Positions 28,301-35,736 of a DNA stretch of 64,000 nucleotides are shown here, one piece after another. The position numbers and the translations under genes are program-made. A model generated the notes under the pieces. That model did no database searches and was not told the DNA's origin. It was given only the letters and a program-made list of their open reading frames with translations. Numbering within the stretch: the first letter of the stretch is position 1; every line of letters begins with the position of its first letter. The stretch spans positions 186,001 to 250,000 of the forward strand of contig CAKQUV010000001.1 of the NCBI GenBank assembly GCA_934277615.1, given 5' to 3'. Source of the stretch: an uncultured Clostridia bacterium (GTDB taxonomy: Bacteria > Bacillota > Clostridia > Christensenellales > CAG-917).

Positions 28301-31300
28301 TAAGCACACTTACCGACGAAGTGGGCGTGTATACTTTTAAAAATAACTCTAAAAAAGAGGACTTTGAAGCATTGTTCAAAATGAACGGCTTTAAAGTAAC
28401 CAACAAAGACGGCGCAGATGTAACCGAATACTATAAGATATCATACGGCTACTTCACTATCAATATAGAGATTGCAGAAATATCTATTGCGCACACGGTG
28501 GATTCGCTTACACCGTTCACGTATGACGGCACGATACATTGTGTGCAAGTGGAGAATATTGAAGAAGGCGCAAGCATCTTGTATAGCCTTGACAATCAAA
28601 ATTGGAGTGAAGTTGCACCCACCTTCACCGACGCAGGCACTTATACCGTGTATTACAAACTCCAAAAAACGGTGGAAGGCATTGACGAGCCAATCGTGTA
28701 TGCAGACAGTTACATCGTCAAAATCAACGTTGCACAAGCATATATCAATCTTCAAGACCAAACGATGACGTTTGGCGACGCTCTCAATATCGACCAAACC
28801 GCATACACGACGCAAGGTTTCTTCAACGGCGACGAAAACCTTGTAGGCGTTGAAATCTACGTAAGCTACTTCGACGAAAAACACGTAGGAAGTTACAACA
28901 TCTGCGCAAAACTTGCATACAGCGGCGGCAACTATAATTGCCATTGGAACGGAGCAAACTTGATTGTCAATGCAAGACAAGTCAAGCTTGTGCAAAACGA
29001 AGGCGCACAATACACCGTCGTATATGGCGAAGAAGTTGGGGCGTTTGACGGATACAAGATTGTTGACGACAACGACAACGAACATGAGGACGCAAGACAA
29101 TATATCGTACTCTCGCACGTATATAGCGTTGGTTGCGGCGTTGGAAGTTATGCGGTAAACGCAAGCGCAAAAGACAGCGTTTCACCGTTGTGCAACTACG
29201 AAGTTACGGATTGCGATATCGGCGTCAACGTTTTGCCTCGTCCGATTACGGTCAAGACAAAAGACGCAAGTTTTGTGTATGGACAAGAAATAAGCCTTGC
29301 ATACGAGATTGTAAGCGGAACGCTTTACGATAAAGACGCGCTCACGGCATCGTTTGACTTCGCGCAAAAGAACGTCGGAAGTTACACTGTAACGCCCGCG
29401 TTTGACAGCATTGACGAAACAAACAAAAATTATGACATAACAGCACAAAGCGGCGTTGTAACAATCACAAAAGCCACTTTAACTATCCGTTTGAGCAAAA
29501 CGCAGACAATCACATACGGCGACGATATGCCGAGTTACACAGCAACGCCCACAGGTCTGGCATATGGAGAAACACTCTCCGATATCGAATATACGTTTGG
29601 ATATGCGTGCGATTATAACAGAGCAAAACGCGCAGGTACGTTTGACGTTACGGCAAGCGGAAATGTTTTGGCTAACTACGATATCGTATATATCAACTCA
29701 AAACTCATTGTCAAAAAAGCAACTCTCACCCTCACCGCTCTGCCGCACGGCGCAATCACGTACGGCGACGACGCTCCCACGGACTTTGCATACGAGGCGA
29801 CAGGCTTTGTAAACGGCGACGATATAAGTTTGCTCGACGGCAAAACGTCTTTCCATACCAACTACCATAAAGGCGATGACGCGAGCGACACGAAATACAC
29901 GTTCGACGTGGAATGCTCAACGCTCGATAACTATGACCTGACGTTCGGCAATGCGCAAACGCTTGTCGTGAACAAAGCAACCTACACCAAAGAACAAGTG
30001 GACGCGGCTCTTGCAAACGTCAACTTCTCCGGCACGTACGAATACGGAAAAACGCTCGGCGCATACTCCCTCTCCGGCACAGGCTTTGAGTGGGTGGATT
30101 CAAACGAGCTTGTTTCGTGCGACATGAACGACGTTGGTTATTCCGCAAGATACTGCAAAGACAAAACCAACTACAACGCTTATACGGGCGTGATAATCAA
30201 AATCGCACTTGCAAAAGCGGACGCGTCGTTTGAATTCGACGGCGAGTTTGGCGCAAGATGGACGGGCTCTGTCATTGACTATGCAGGCATAATCGCAGGC
30301 ACGGCAAAACTCGAAGGCGTGAGCGTTGCAAGCCTCAATGCGCACGTGCAAGGCTGGAACCCGACCTTCACCTATACCATTATCGCCCCGACGGACAGAA
30401 CGCAAATGATTGACGGCGGCGTCTACACCGTGCGTGTGCGCGCAAGCGAAACCACCAACTATAATGCAGCCTATATCGATATTCCGTTCAACGTATATGC
30501 GGCGCAACTCAACGGCACTTATATGACGGTTGAGGATGCATTGGCAGTTGCGAAATCAGGCAACAAAGTTTATCTTGTCGGCAATGCATTTCTGTTTAAT
30601 GACGTAGCCATAAATAACGGCGTAACCCTTATTCTCGGTCTAAAAACCGCAAATTACACACAGACAATCGGAAAAGTCGATACCTCCGCCGAATATGCGG
30701 CAAACGGAAGCTGCGATTATTCCTGGAAGAGTACCGCTGCCGATTATACTCTCACAATTTACAACGGCGCAACGCTTACCGTTGCAAACGGTAACGTTCT
30801 TGTTGCAGGCTTGCTCGGACAAGCCGGAGTACGCTTTGAAGGACACACGTCCGGCGCATATAGTAAAATTGTCAACAACGGCAATATTGTGCTGAACAGC
30901 GGTAGTTTTGATATCCGAGGCCTTGTAAACGGCAACGGACAAGCAACATTCAACAGCGGTAAAATATATAGTCCGTTCGTAGTTCGCGACTTCAAAGGCG
31001 GATCCTACACTGTTTACAAAGCGTGGGATGCGGCTATGTTGATTGATTGTTTGACAAATCGCGTTGCTCCGTTTAGCGAATACGAAATGCCCAACATTCA
31101 ATGCAACAGCAGATATTATTCAGGCGCAACGCTCACAGGATATGCGGATTTGTATGCAAGTAGCAAACACAATACAACAACAATCGACGCAATCTCGCCA
31201 AGCGGTATTTTGCAAATCTCGAGCGGCGGATATATTGACAAATCATATAATGCTTCAATAGAGGTAACCACGCTTACTTTTGTCGGAACGGTTACAATGG

Positions 31301-31773
31301 GCTCTCTTTCCATGGAAGTACAGGGTAAAAACGTAAGTATGAGCAAAACATTCTTCCCTATTCCGTGGACCTATAATATAAACGTAGGTAACGGCTCGAC
31401 GGCATCCACGCTCAATGCAGGTTACAAATACAAAATAATGCCCGGCGCAGTAATAACCGTAAGAACAAACGGCAAATTATCTTCAACCGGCAATTTGATT
31501 GTGTATAGCAACTTCACCGATACCAACACTATCCAACAATACCCCGTATCCAAGGGCACGGCAGGCACTCTTATGATTGACGGCGGTACGTTCGAAGCAG
31601 CGGCGTTTGGCGGTATTGTACAAGGCACCGGTAAAGGCGGAACGGCAAAAGTAACAAGCACACTTTCCGTAACTGCATACGAACACAACAATTCCGATAG
31701 ATACAAAGTTACTGAAACTGCTCGCCTTGCCGACGGCATGGCTATGACCAAAGGCACGACTTATACTTTGTAA
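25324..31773 (+). CDS. Giant MBG/InlB-repeat lipoprotein (adhesin-like)
   Basis: A 2149-residue lipoprotein, the largest gene in the window. A signal peptide ends in the lipobox LAAC. Two InlB/Listeria-Bacteroides repeats follow (YNFTGWTFDKEG..YAQWK and YKFAGWFDEKGN..FAKW). About twelve MBG-like repeats come next, each with a YGD/YGE-type strand: TYGESANL, VYGDDLPV, VYGKEFEL, TYGDALEL, MYGEALGK, YYGKAPDN, TFGDALNI, VYGEEVGA, VYGQEISL, TYGDDMPS, TYGDDAPT. The last 430 residues are Gly/Asn/Thr-rich and beta-helix-like. This architecture is typical of surface adhesins. Start choice: the ATG at 25324 gives a clean signal peptide, but a TTG at 25312 has better spacing to GAGGGAG. It follows the gene at 22092 by about 100 bases. 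Confidence 0.88.
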   Translation: MNKTKNKSKLLALTMILALVVIATAMLAACNETDGQGAMKVITFDFNDGTGKTLEKILNIDESISYTPPAHEGYNFTGWTFDKEGTNAFDASKVETSSFTLYAQWKIKTYAVYFFLYEGEDPISAQTVNYGESAVAPSEESIAQYLKEGDVFVGWDKSFDNIKSDAYVYAETSKIECSVKFVDGENEIKSAKGTFGEKITLPSDNENPTKNGYKFAGWFDEKGNQATAETTFSGDKTYFAKWIINAPQQPKLNGTSAITYGESANLTASISEKINGISYTYEWFEKGVSIAKGENATIDKLGAGKHVIMCYATASDGTQTSVASGASVTVNVQKATLSATIATINLVYGDDLPVLDVQYTGFKYDDNQSAIDATNVQWDTAYTQTSSVGEYTIIASGFAAANYEVSFAQSKIVVGKKDVAAKSNLVFDKEYDGQTLVKTFGNDSFDGVFAGHVLTLVLTTSASGVGEYSLANDTITSNLKIIDGEGNNVTANYSVSVAATASISPAAISDDDYTVPTVEANTFAFDNHNHGVGVKSNDFEITYSLEQDGEYTAVQPHFTDAGIYTVYFKVSRKNYKSANGSYVVTINKATLDITINNQKTVYGKEFELDKTLYRVSGNDYNLLTYTLACAYEEGNGAGAYPIILTIGTKGETRGNIAQNFDIKMNSAYLDVDKAALSVALKPVSVTYGDALELDIQKLATIVGLYGADQIADVIALTTDYAADNSHVVGGEYYVYCALKNENGNYTLADDSVVKAQVAVNKRTITVKVDDMSVMYGEALGKYDYTIANGSIVKGDDVNEVVVCQSDYVSEYGNRTQAGENVVINVTSGNANYDVTATTSALITVTKRPVIIKLSSGGQNRLYYGKAPDNFFGVNNMHVSVDTKNGLNKAQGDDVGESRNYAFSLVRGRFGENPEEGYVPGMIGSFELRAVPTDEYLKNNYDFTVTSEEVKVSPIAFKLNFERKFAYKEGEFATFDIAKAATPLCDSDKIEGTISTLTDEVGVYTFKNNSKKEDFEALFKMNGFKVTNKDGADVTEYYKISYGYFTINIEIAEISIAHTVDSLTPFTYDGTIHCVQVENIEEGASILYSLDNQNWSEVAPTFTDAGTYTVYYKLQKTVEGIDEPIVYADSYIVKINVAQAYINLQDQTMTFGDALNIDQTAYTTQGFFNGDENLVGVEIYVSYFDEKHVGSYNICAKLAYSGGNYNCHWNGANLIVNARQVKLVQNEGAQYTVVYGEEVGAFDGYKIVDDNDNEHEDARQYIVLSHVYSVGCGVGSYAVNASAKDSVSPLCNYEVTDCDIGVNVLPRPITVKTKDASFVYGQEISLAYEIVSGTLYDKDALTASFDFAQKNVGSYTVTPAFDSIDETNKNYDITAQSGVVTITKATLTIRLSKTQTITYGDDMPSYTATPTGLAYGETLSDIEYTFGYACDYNRAKRAGTFDVTASGNVLANYDIVYINSKLIVKKATLTLTALPHGAITYGDDAPTDFAYEATGFVNGDDISLLDGKTSFHTNYHKGDDASDTKYTFDVECSTLDNYDLTFGNAQTLVVNKATYTKEQVDAALANVNFSGTYEYGKTLGAYSLSGTGFEWVDSNELVSCDMNDVGYSARYCKDKTNYNAYTGVIIKIALAKADASFEFDGEFGARWTGSVIDYAGIIAGTAKLEGVSVASLNAHVQGWNPTFTYTIIAPTDRTQMIDGGVYTVRVRASETTNYNAAYIDIPFNVYAAQLNGTYMTVEDALAVAKSGNKVYLVGNAFLFNDVAINNGVTLILGLKTANYTQTIGKVDTSAEYAANGSCDYSWKSTAADYTLTIYNGATLTVANGNVLVAGLLGQAGVRFEGHTSGAYSKIVNNGNIVLNSGSFDIRGLVNGNGQATFNSGKIYSPFVVRDFKGGSYTVYKAWDAAMLIDCLTNRVAPFSEYEMPNIQCNSRYYSGATLTGYADLYASSKHNTTTIDAISPSGILQISSGGYIDKSYNASIEVTTLTFVGTVTMGSLSMEVQGKNVSMSKTFFPIPWTYNINVGNGSTASTLNAGYKYKIMPGAVITVRTNGKLSSTGNLIVYSNFTDTNTIQQYPVSKGTAGTLMIDGGTFEAAAFGGIVQGTGKGGTAKVTSTLSVTAYEHNNSDRYKVTETARLADGMAMTKGTTYTL

Positions 31774-31810
31774 TCGCCAAATTTAGCGTTGCAAAATGCG
31801 CAAAATATAG

Positions 31811-31840
31811 AAAAACGGCTTTCAATTGAAAGTCGTTTTT
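31811..31840 (+). terminator. Terminator of the giant lipoprotein gene
   Basis: AAAAACGGCTTTC (31811-31823) pairs with GAAAGTCGTTTTT (31828-31840) with one G-U pair; the U-run is the 3' arm. It closes the 12-kb exporter/adhesin unit. Confidence 0.8.
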
Positions 31841-31902
31841 CTTATTGGTTTTCTTTGATAATTGACGCTTTTTTGCTATTGATTGGTCAAATTGAACGTT
31901 TT

Positions 31903-32136
31903 TTATTCAATCTGAATTTTCTTCATCTTTGCAAAATAATTGATCTCGCCCACCGTGAAGAGCAATCCTGCAACTACGAACATCGTTATGCCGATTGCGT
32001 AGCCGATCGTGCCAGGGACGAGGAAGAAAAACGCCAAGCCGACTGATAGAGCAATGAATGCAACGAGAATGAAAAGTATCATGACGTTCATATTGCTGAT
32101 TTCGGCAACCTTTCTTACGAGATTGTTATCTTCCAT
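31903..32136 (-). CDS. Small two-helix membrane protein
   Basis: A 77-residue protein with two hydrophobic helices (about residues 17-38 and 43-64) and a basic C-terminus (KMKKIQIE). The AAAGGAGGTATGGT sequence just before the ATG is one of the strongest ribosome-binding sites here, which supports a real gene despite its size. It is convergent with the giant lipoprotein gene and divergent from the VanZ fusion. Function not recognised. Confidence 0.7.
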   Translation of the reverse strand: MEDNNLVRKVAEISNMNVMILFILVAFIALSVGLAFFFLVPGTIGYAIGITMFVVAGLLFTVGEINYFAKMKKIQIE

Positions 32137-32279
32137 ACCATACCTCCTTTGAGATTGTGTATAGCGTGTGCAATCGGCGCGATTTTATGTAAGACGACGC
32201 AGTTTAAGATATATCTGCCTTATACTAAAAACTTTTTGGCATAATGAGATAAAACACTACAAAATGTCGAATTTTTGTG

Positions 32280-32308
32280 TTGCGAAGATATGCATACAAG
32301 TATATAAT
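32280..32308 (+). promoter_or_regulatory. Promoter of the Ig-like/VanZ gene
   Basis: TTGCGA (32280-32285), a 17-base spacer and TATAAT (32303-32308). The start of transcription near 32315 excludes upstream ATGs and leaves a short leader with GGGGA at 32328-32332. Confidence 0.6.
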
Positions 32309-32339
32309 TAGTATGGAATATTTATTTGGGGATAAATAT

Positions 32340-34016
32340 ATGCTTGTCAAAGATAAAAAGTATTTCGAAGGTTTTAGATGGTTTGCGCTGTTTACATTGC
32401 TTTGCACCGTAGCGATGTGGATTGCTCTATGGGCGTCATCTGCAACTCCCGGTGATGTCAGCGGAGCAAACAGTTGGGCGATGGCAGGCGCGATTGACGG
32501 CAAATACAATCTTTCTCATAAATTCGATTCCGCAATAACCACGCAAAACGTCACGATTGAAAGAACTACGTGGAAAGCGTACTACATCGGCGACCAAGAG
32601 CAAATGAAAGCTATTTTTTCGCCCAAAGGGACGCGCGATACGGACGTGGAATGGTCGTCGGGAAACGAAAACGTCGCAACCGTTGACCAAAACGGACTCG
32701 TTACGCTTGTCGGAAAAGGTGAAGTGCGAATTTTTGCAAAACTCAAAAGCAATCTCGATATCGTCAATTATGAATACTTTTTCTGTTGGGGGGAAAATCC
32801 TCACAACGTTGAAAATCCACACGTAAGACTTAAAAATAACGTCAAATCCGTAAATGTCGGCTCTTCCACCACGATAATACTCAATGACAACAAGACACAT
32901 AGCGTCGCTGCATCGTACCGGACATCCGATGAAAGCGTGGCAATCGTCGATGCCGGCATGTTGCACGCAAGAAAAGCGGGCAATGTTACTATAACCGCAA
33001 CGTATAGTGACGGCTTTGAATGTTCTTGTGTCGTTACTGTGGTTGACAATCCCGAATACGTATGCCCTACGCAAATAATTTTGCAAGACAAACACATAGA
33101 TCAAGGTGACGTAATCGATGTATATGATTTTGTAAAAAGCGTACTGCCAAACGACGATTTTCAAAAATGTATAGTTACAATCACACAATCAAAATCCGTT
33201 GCGGGACTTAGGAACACCAACTTGCACGTGTGGGGTTACGGTGAGTTTACTCTCACTTTTACGTCCTGCTTCAACGAGAACGTAAAAGCAAGCATCACGC
33301 TATATTCCAATAGAAAAATGCCGGAAGATTTCCGCGTTTCCATACCTTCGGTTGCAAGCCCCAACAACACGTATTATCTCAAAGCGGCACATTATCCCTA
33401 CCCTTGCACCGACGAGGTGAAGTGGGAACTTGTCAGCGGAAAACACGCAACGCTTGACGAGGACGGCGTTTTTAAACCGAGATTTTTCGGCACATACGTA
33501 ATTCGTTGTACGAGCACGATAGACCCGAGTTTGAGCGTGGAAAAAACCGTTGAGGTCAAGCTTTTCGACGACATCGGAGGTTTCGTGCGCAAACTTATGG
33601 GACATATGGGACTGTCGGGCGTTCTCGGCTTCGGCCTGTTCTTCACTTGCTTATTCCTTTGCAAACACAAGTGGAAATGCGCCGTATATCCCTTCGTGAT
33701 ATCCTTCGTTCACGGCGGGCTTTCGGAGGCAATTCAATACTTCACACCGGGGCGTTTTTGCACCTTTGCGGACGTCCTCGTGGATTTTATGGGCGGTTGT
33801 ATAGGTATTGTTCTCGGAATGATTTTGGCGAGCCTTATATTGCTTATATGGAAACTTGCCAACAAGCAGAGTTTCGATAGAGCGGTATATGCCATAAAGA
33901 GCCTAAACGGCGGCAATTGCTTCAAAAAAATGTATAAGTTCGATGCCGAATACGCCGAGGAAAACAGGGAAAACCAACCTCACGCAGAAGAAACGCAAGC
34001 AGCCGACGTAGCATAA
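32340..34016 (+). CDS. Membrane protein with three Ig-like (Big) domains fused to a VanZ-like domain
   Basis: A 558-residue protein. An N-terminal membrane helix (about 13-33) is followed by three Big_2-like modules: VEWSSGNENVATVDQNGLVT, VAASYRTSDESVAIVD and VKWELVSGKHATLDEDG. A C-terminal VanZ-like membrane domain (about 440-545) has GLSEAIQYFTPGR and FADVLVDFMGG, the pattern GLSEAIQ..PGR..DVL.D..G. The tail is acidic. VanZ proteins give low-level teicoplanin resistance in enterococci, and related domains occur in many Gram-positive envelope proteins. The ATG at 32340 is 7 bases after GGGGA; earlier ATGs lack sites. The extracellular Ig-VanZ fusion is uncommon. Its role is presumably in the envelope. 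Confidence 0.85.
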   Translation: MLVKDKKYFEGFRWFALFTLLCTVAMWIALWASSATPGDVSGANSWAMAGAIDGKYNLSHKFDSAITTQNVTIERTTWKAYYIGDQEQMKAIFSPKGTRDTDVEWSSGNENVATVDQNGLVTLVGKGEVRIFAKLKSNLDIVNYEYFFCWGENPHNVENPHVRLKNNVKSVNVGSSTTIILNDNKTHSVAASYRTSDESVAIVDAGMLHARKAGNVTITATYSDGFECSCVVTVVDNPEYVCPTQIILQDKHIDQGDVIDVYDFVKSVLPNDDFQKCIVTITQSKSVAGLRNTNLHVWGYGEFTLTFTSCFNENVKASITLYSNRKMPEDFRVSIPSVASPNNTYYLKAAHYPYPCTDEVKWELVSGKHATLDEDGVFKPRFFGTYVIRCTSTIDPSLSVEKTVEVKLFDDIGGFVRKLMGHMGLSGVLGFGLFFTCLFLCKHKWKCAVYPFVISFVHGGLSEAIQYFTPGRFCTFADVLVDFMGGCIGIVLGMILASLILLIWKLANKQSFDRAVYAIKSLNGGNCFKKMYKFDAEYAEENRENQPHAEETQAADVA

Positions 34017-34142
34017 ACACAAGATTGCGCCGAAAAACAAGACCGCATTTGGGCTCTATATATCGGCACAACTTTGGACACTTTTGCATAATCGGCGAAA
34101 TCGTGCAGGTATAAAATCTCAAGACGTGGCAACAATCGTTGT

Positions 34143-34718
34143 ATGAAAAACACATCTCGAGAAATTGTAAACTCAATAGAAAAAATCGTAAAAAGCAGCG
34201 ACGGCATAGATGACGTCGCTCCTTTTGTAAGTTTGCTTTTCAACGACATTGTTGACAGAGGCGAGCGCGAAATCGTGATTGTGTGCTTTGGCACAAACGC
34301 AATATCCGGTGACGCGCTCGGTCCTATGGTAGGCACCCTACTAACGCAAAAATACAACGTTCCGGCCTTTGTATACGGCACGGACGAGAGCACCGTCAAC
34401 GGAAAAAATATGGCGCAATGGCTGTCTTTTATCAAAACGGTACACAAAGACGCAATCTTCGTTGCGGTGGACGCAAGTCTCGGCAGAGCGGATAAAATCG
34501 GTGATATCGTAATACGCCCCGACGGGGTATGTCCCTCGGGCGTTACAGGCAAATCCGAGCGATTCGGCGACGTGGGAATATTGGGTATAGTGGCGCAAAA
34601 CCACAAGGACGCTCTTATGCAACTTATGTGCGTATCGCCACTTGAAGTGTCAAAAATGGCAGATAAAATATCAATTATGTTAAAAGATGTGATTTGCGCG
34701 CCGAGAATTATTGGTTGA
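34143..34718 (+). CDS. yyaC: YyaC-family (DUF1256) spore protein, GPR-like
   Basis: The 191-residue protein matches the YyaC family: GTNAISGDALGPMVGTLL corresponds to the family's GTDRSTGDxLGPLVG, followed by VYGTDESTVNGKN and VAVDASLGRADKIGDI. The fold is related to the germination protease GPR and hydrogenase-maturation peptidases, and YyaC is found in endospore formers. In Bacillus subtilis yyaC sits next to spo0J/parB; here it is about 15 kb from parB but still near the origin. No clear ribosome-binding site precedes the ATG. It is the only sporulation-linked gene seen besides parA/parB. Confidence 0.85.
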   Translation: MKNTSREIVNSIEKIVKSSDGIDDVAPFVSLLFNDIVDRGEREIVIVCFGTNAISGDALGPMVGTLLTQKYNVPAFVYGTDESTVNGKNMAQWLSFIKTVHKDAIFVAVDASLGRADKIGDIVIRPDGVCPSGVTGKSERFGDVGILGIVAQNHKDALMQLMCVSPLEVSKMADKISIMLKDVICAPRIIG

Positions 34719-34777
34719 AATATGTGTTTTTAAGTTTGATTTTTGTATAAAAAGATGTTGAAAAAGGAAATGGATGG

Positions 34778-34799
34778 AAAGTCGCTAATGCGACTTTTT
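34778..34799 (+). terminator. yyaC terminator
   Basis: AAAGTCGC (34778-34785) and GCGACTTT (34790-34797) form a short stem with a TAAT loop and a T-rich end. Confidence 0.65.
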
Positions 34800-34821
34800 G
34801 TCGTTTGATAGACAAAAAGTA

Positions 34822-34850
34822 TTGCATAATGCGCGAGAGTCGATTATAAT
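34822..34850 (+). promoter_or_regulatory. Promoter of the CvpA-like gene
   Basis: TTGCAT (34822-34827), 17-base spacer, TATAAT (34845-34850), about 50 bases before the ATG at 34900. Confidence 0.65.
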
Positions 34851-34899
34851 AGTTATATCTACATATATGCGTGCATATTGCGCGCGATAAGGAGAAAAG

Positions 34900-35685
34900 A
34901 TGTTTTTGCAAGTGTTATCCGCAGATATACCCTACGCCGATATAGCGTTTTTCGTAATACTCGCTCTCGGCTTGTTGCTGGGTATTCTGCGCGGTTTTTC
35001 CAAATCGTTCAAAGGCTTTTTCCTCACGATAGGGATTATGCTTGCCGCACTTCTCATCCTCTCGCCTACCTTTGCAAAAGTGCGTGAAATCAGCGTATTT
35101 GACAAAATGGAAACTTCCATAACGGAAGGTATACAAGGAAAATCCGAACTGCTCAGCGAGCCCATTTACGTCGAAACGGATGAAGAAGGCAAACGCACTT
35201 TCTACGTCGACGTAACGAAAGACGGCGTTACTACGCGCACAGATCTCGAAACAGTCATCAAAAACAGCGATATGTCCGGCAAGCTCAAAGGTCAAACGAC
35301 GCTTTGGCTTGCGCAAAAATTTATTTACGAGGACGGACAATCCATCGGCGAGGTTGCCGGCGCTTTCATATCCGACCTTATCGTGGCAATCGTGGCGTAC
35401 GTCGTGTATTGCCTTGCGCTGGGACTTATATGCTGGCTGTTGCGCAAGATTTTTGCAAAGATGCACGACTCGGACAACAAACTTCTCAAAGCGCTCGACC
35501 GCACTTGCGGCGCAATCGTATCAACGGCATTTGCGGCTGTGTTTATTTTGCTTGTGCTTGCAATCCTTTACGCTTTGCGCGATAAAATAGGCGTTGTTGA
35601 CACCGCCCTTCGCGATTCCAAAGTGTGCGGATATTTCTACCTTAACAACCCTGTGGCAAAACTATTCACCGAAATCTTCGGTTGA
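34900..35685 (+). CDS. CvpA-family membrane protein
   Basis: A 261-residue membrane protein. The first two hydrophobic helices (about 12-28 and 40-58) with GLLLGILRGFSKSFKG between them match the CvpA/colicin V production family. An extracytoplasmic loop (about 60-150) and two C-terminal spans (165-190, 205-230) follow. CvpA proteins affect envelope integrity and secretion, but the biochemical role is not settled. An AAGGAG site precedes the ATG. It is encoded just ahead of, and probably with, the 1149-residue repetitive protein. Confidence 0.8.
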   Translation: MFLQVLSADIPYADIAFFVILALGLLLGILRGFSKSFKGFFLTIGIMLAALLILSPTFAKVREISVFDKMETSITEGIQGKSELLSEPIYVETDEEGKRTFYVDVTKDGVTTRTDLETVIKNSDMSGKLKGQTTLWLAQKFIYEDGQSIGEVAGAFISDLIVAIVAYVVYCLALGLICWLLRKIFAKMHDSDNKLLKALDRTCGAIVSTAFAAVFILLVLAILYALRDKIGVVDTALRDSKVCGYFYLNNPVAKLFTEIFG

Positions 35686-35693
35686 CACGACGT

Positions 35694-35720
35694 CGCGCTT
35701 TTTTAGGCGCGCGTTTTTTT
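35694..35720 (+). terminator. Weak terminator or attenuator between the CvpA-like gene and the next gene
   Basis: CGCGC (35694-35698) pairs with GCGCG (35707-35711), followed by CG and seven T residues. The short stem suggests partial read-through, reducing expression of the large downstream gene relative to the CvpA-like gene. Confidence 0.5.
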
Positions 35721-35736
35721 ATACGGAGTAACTATT

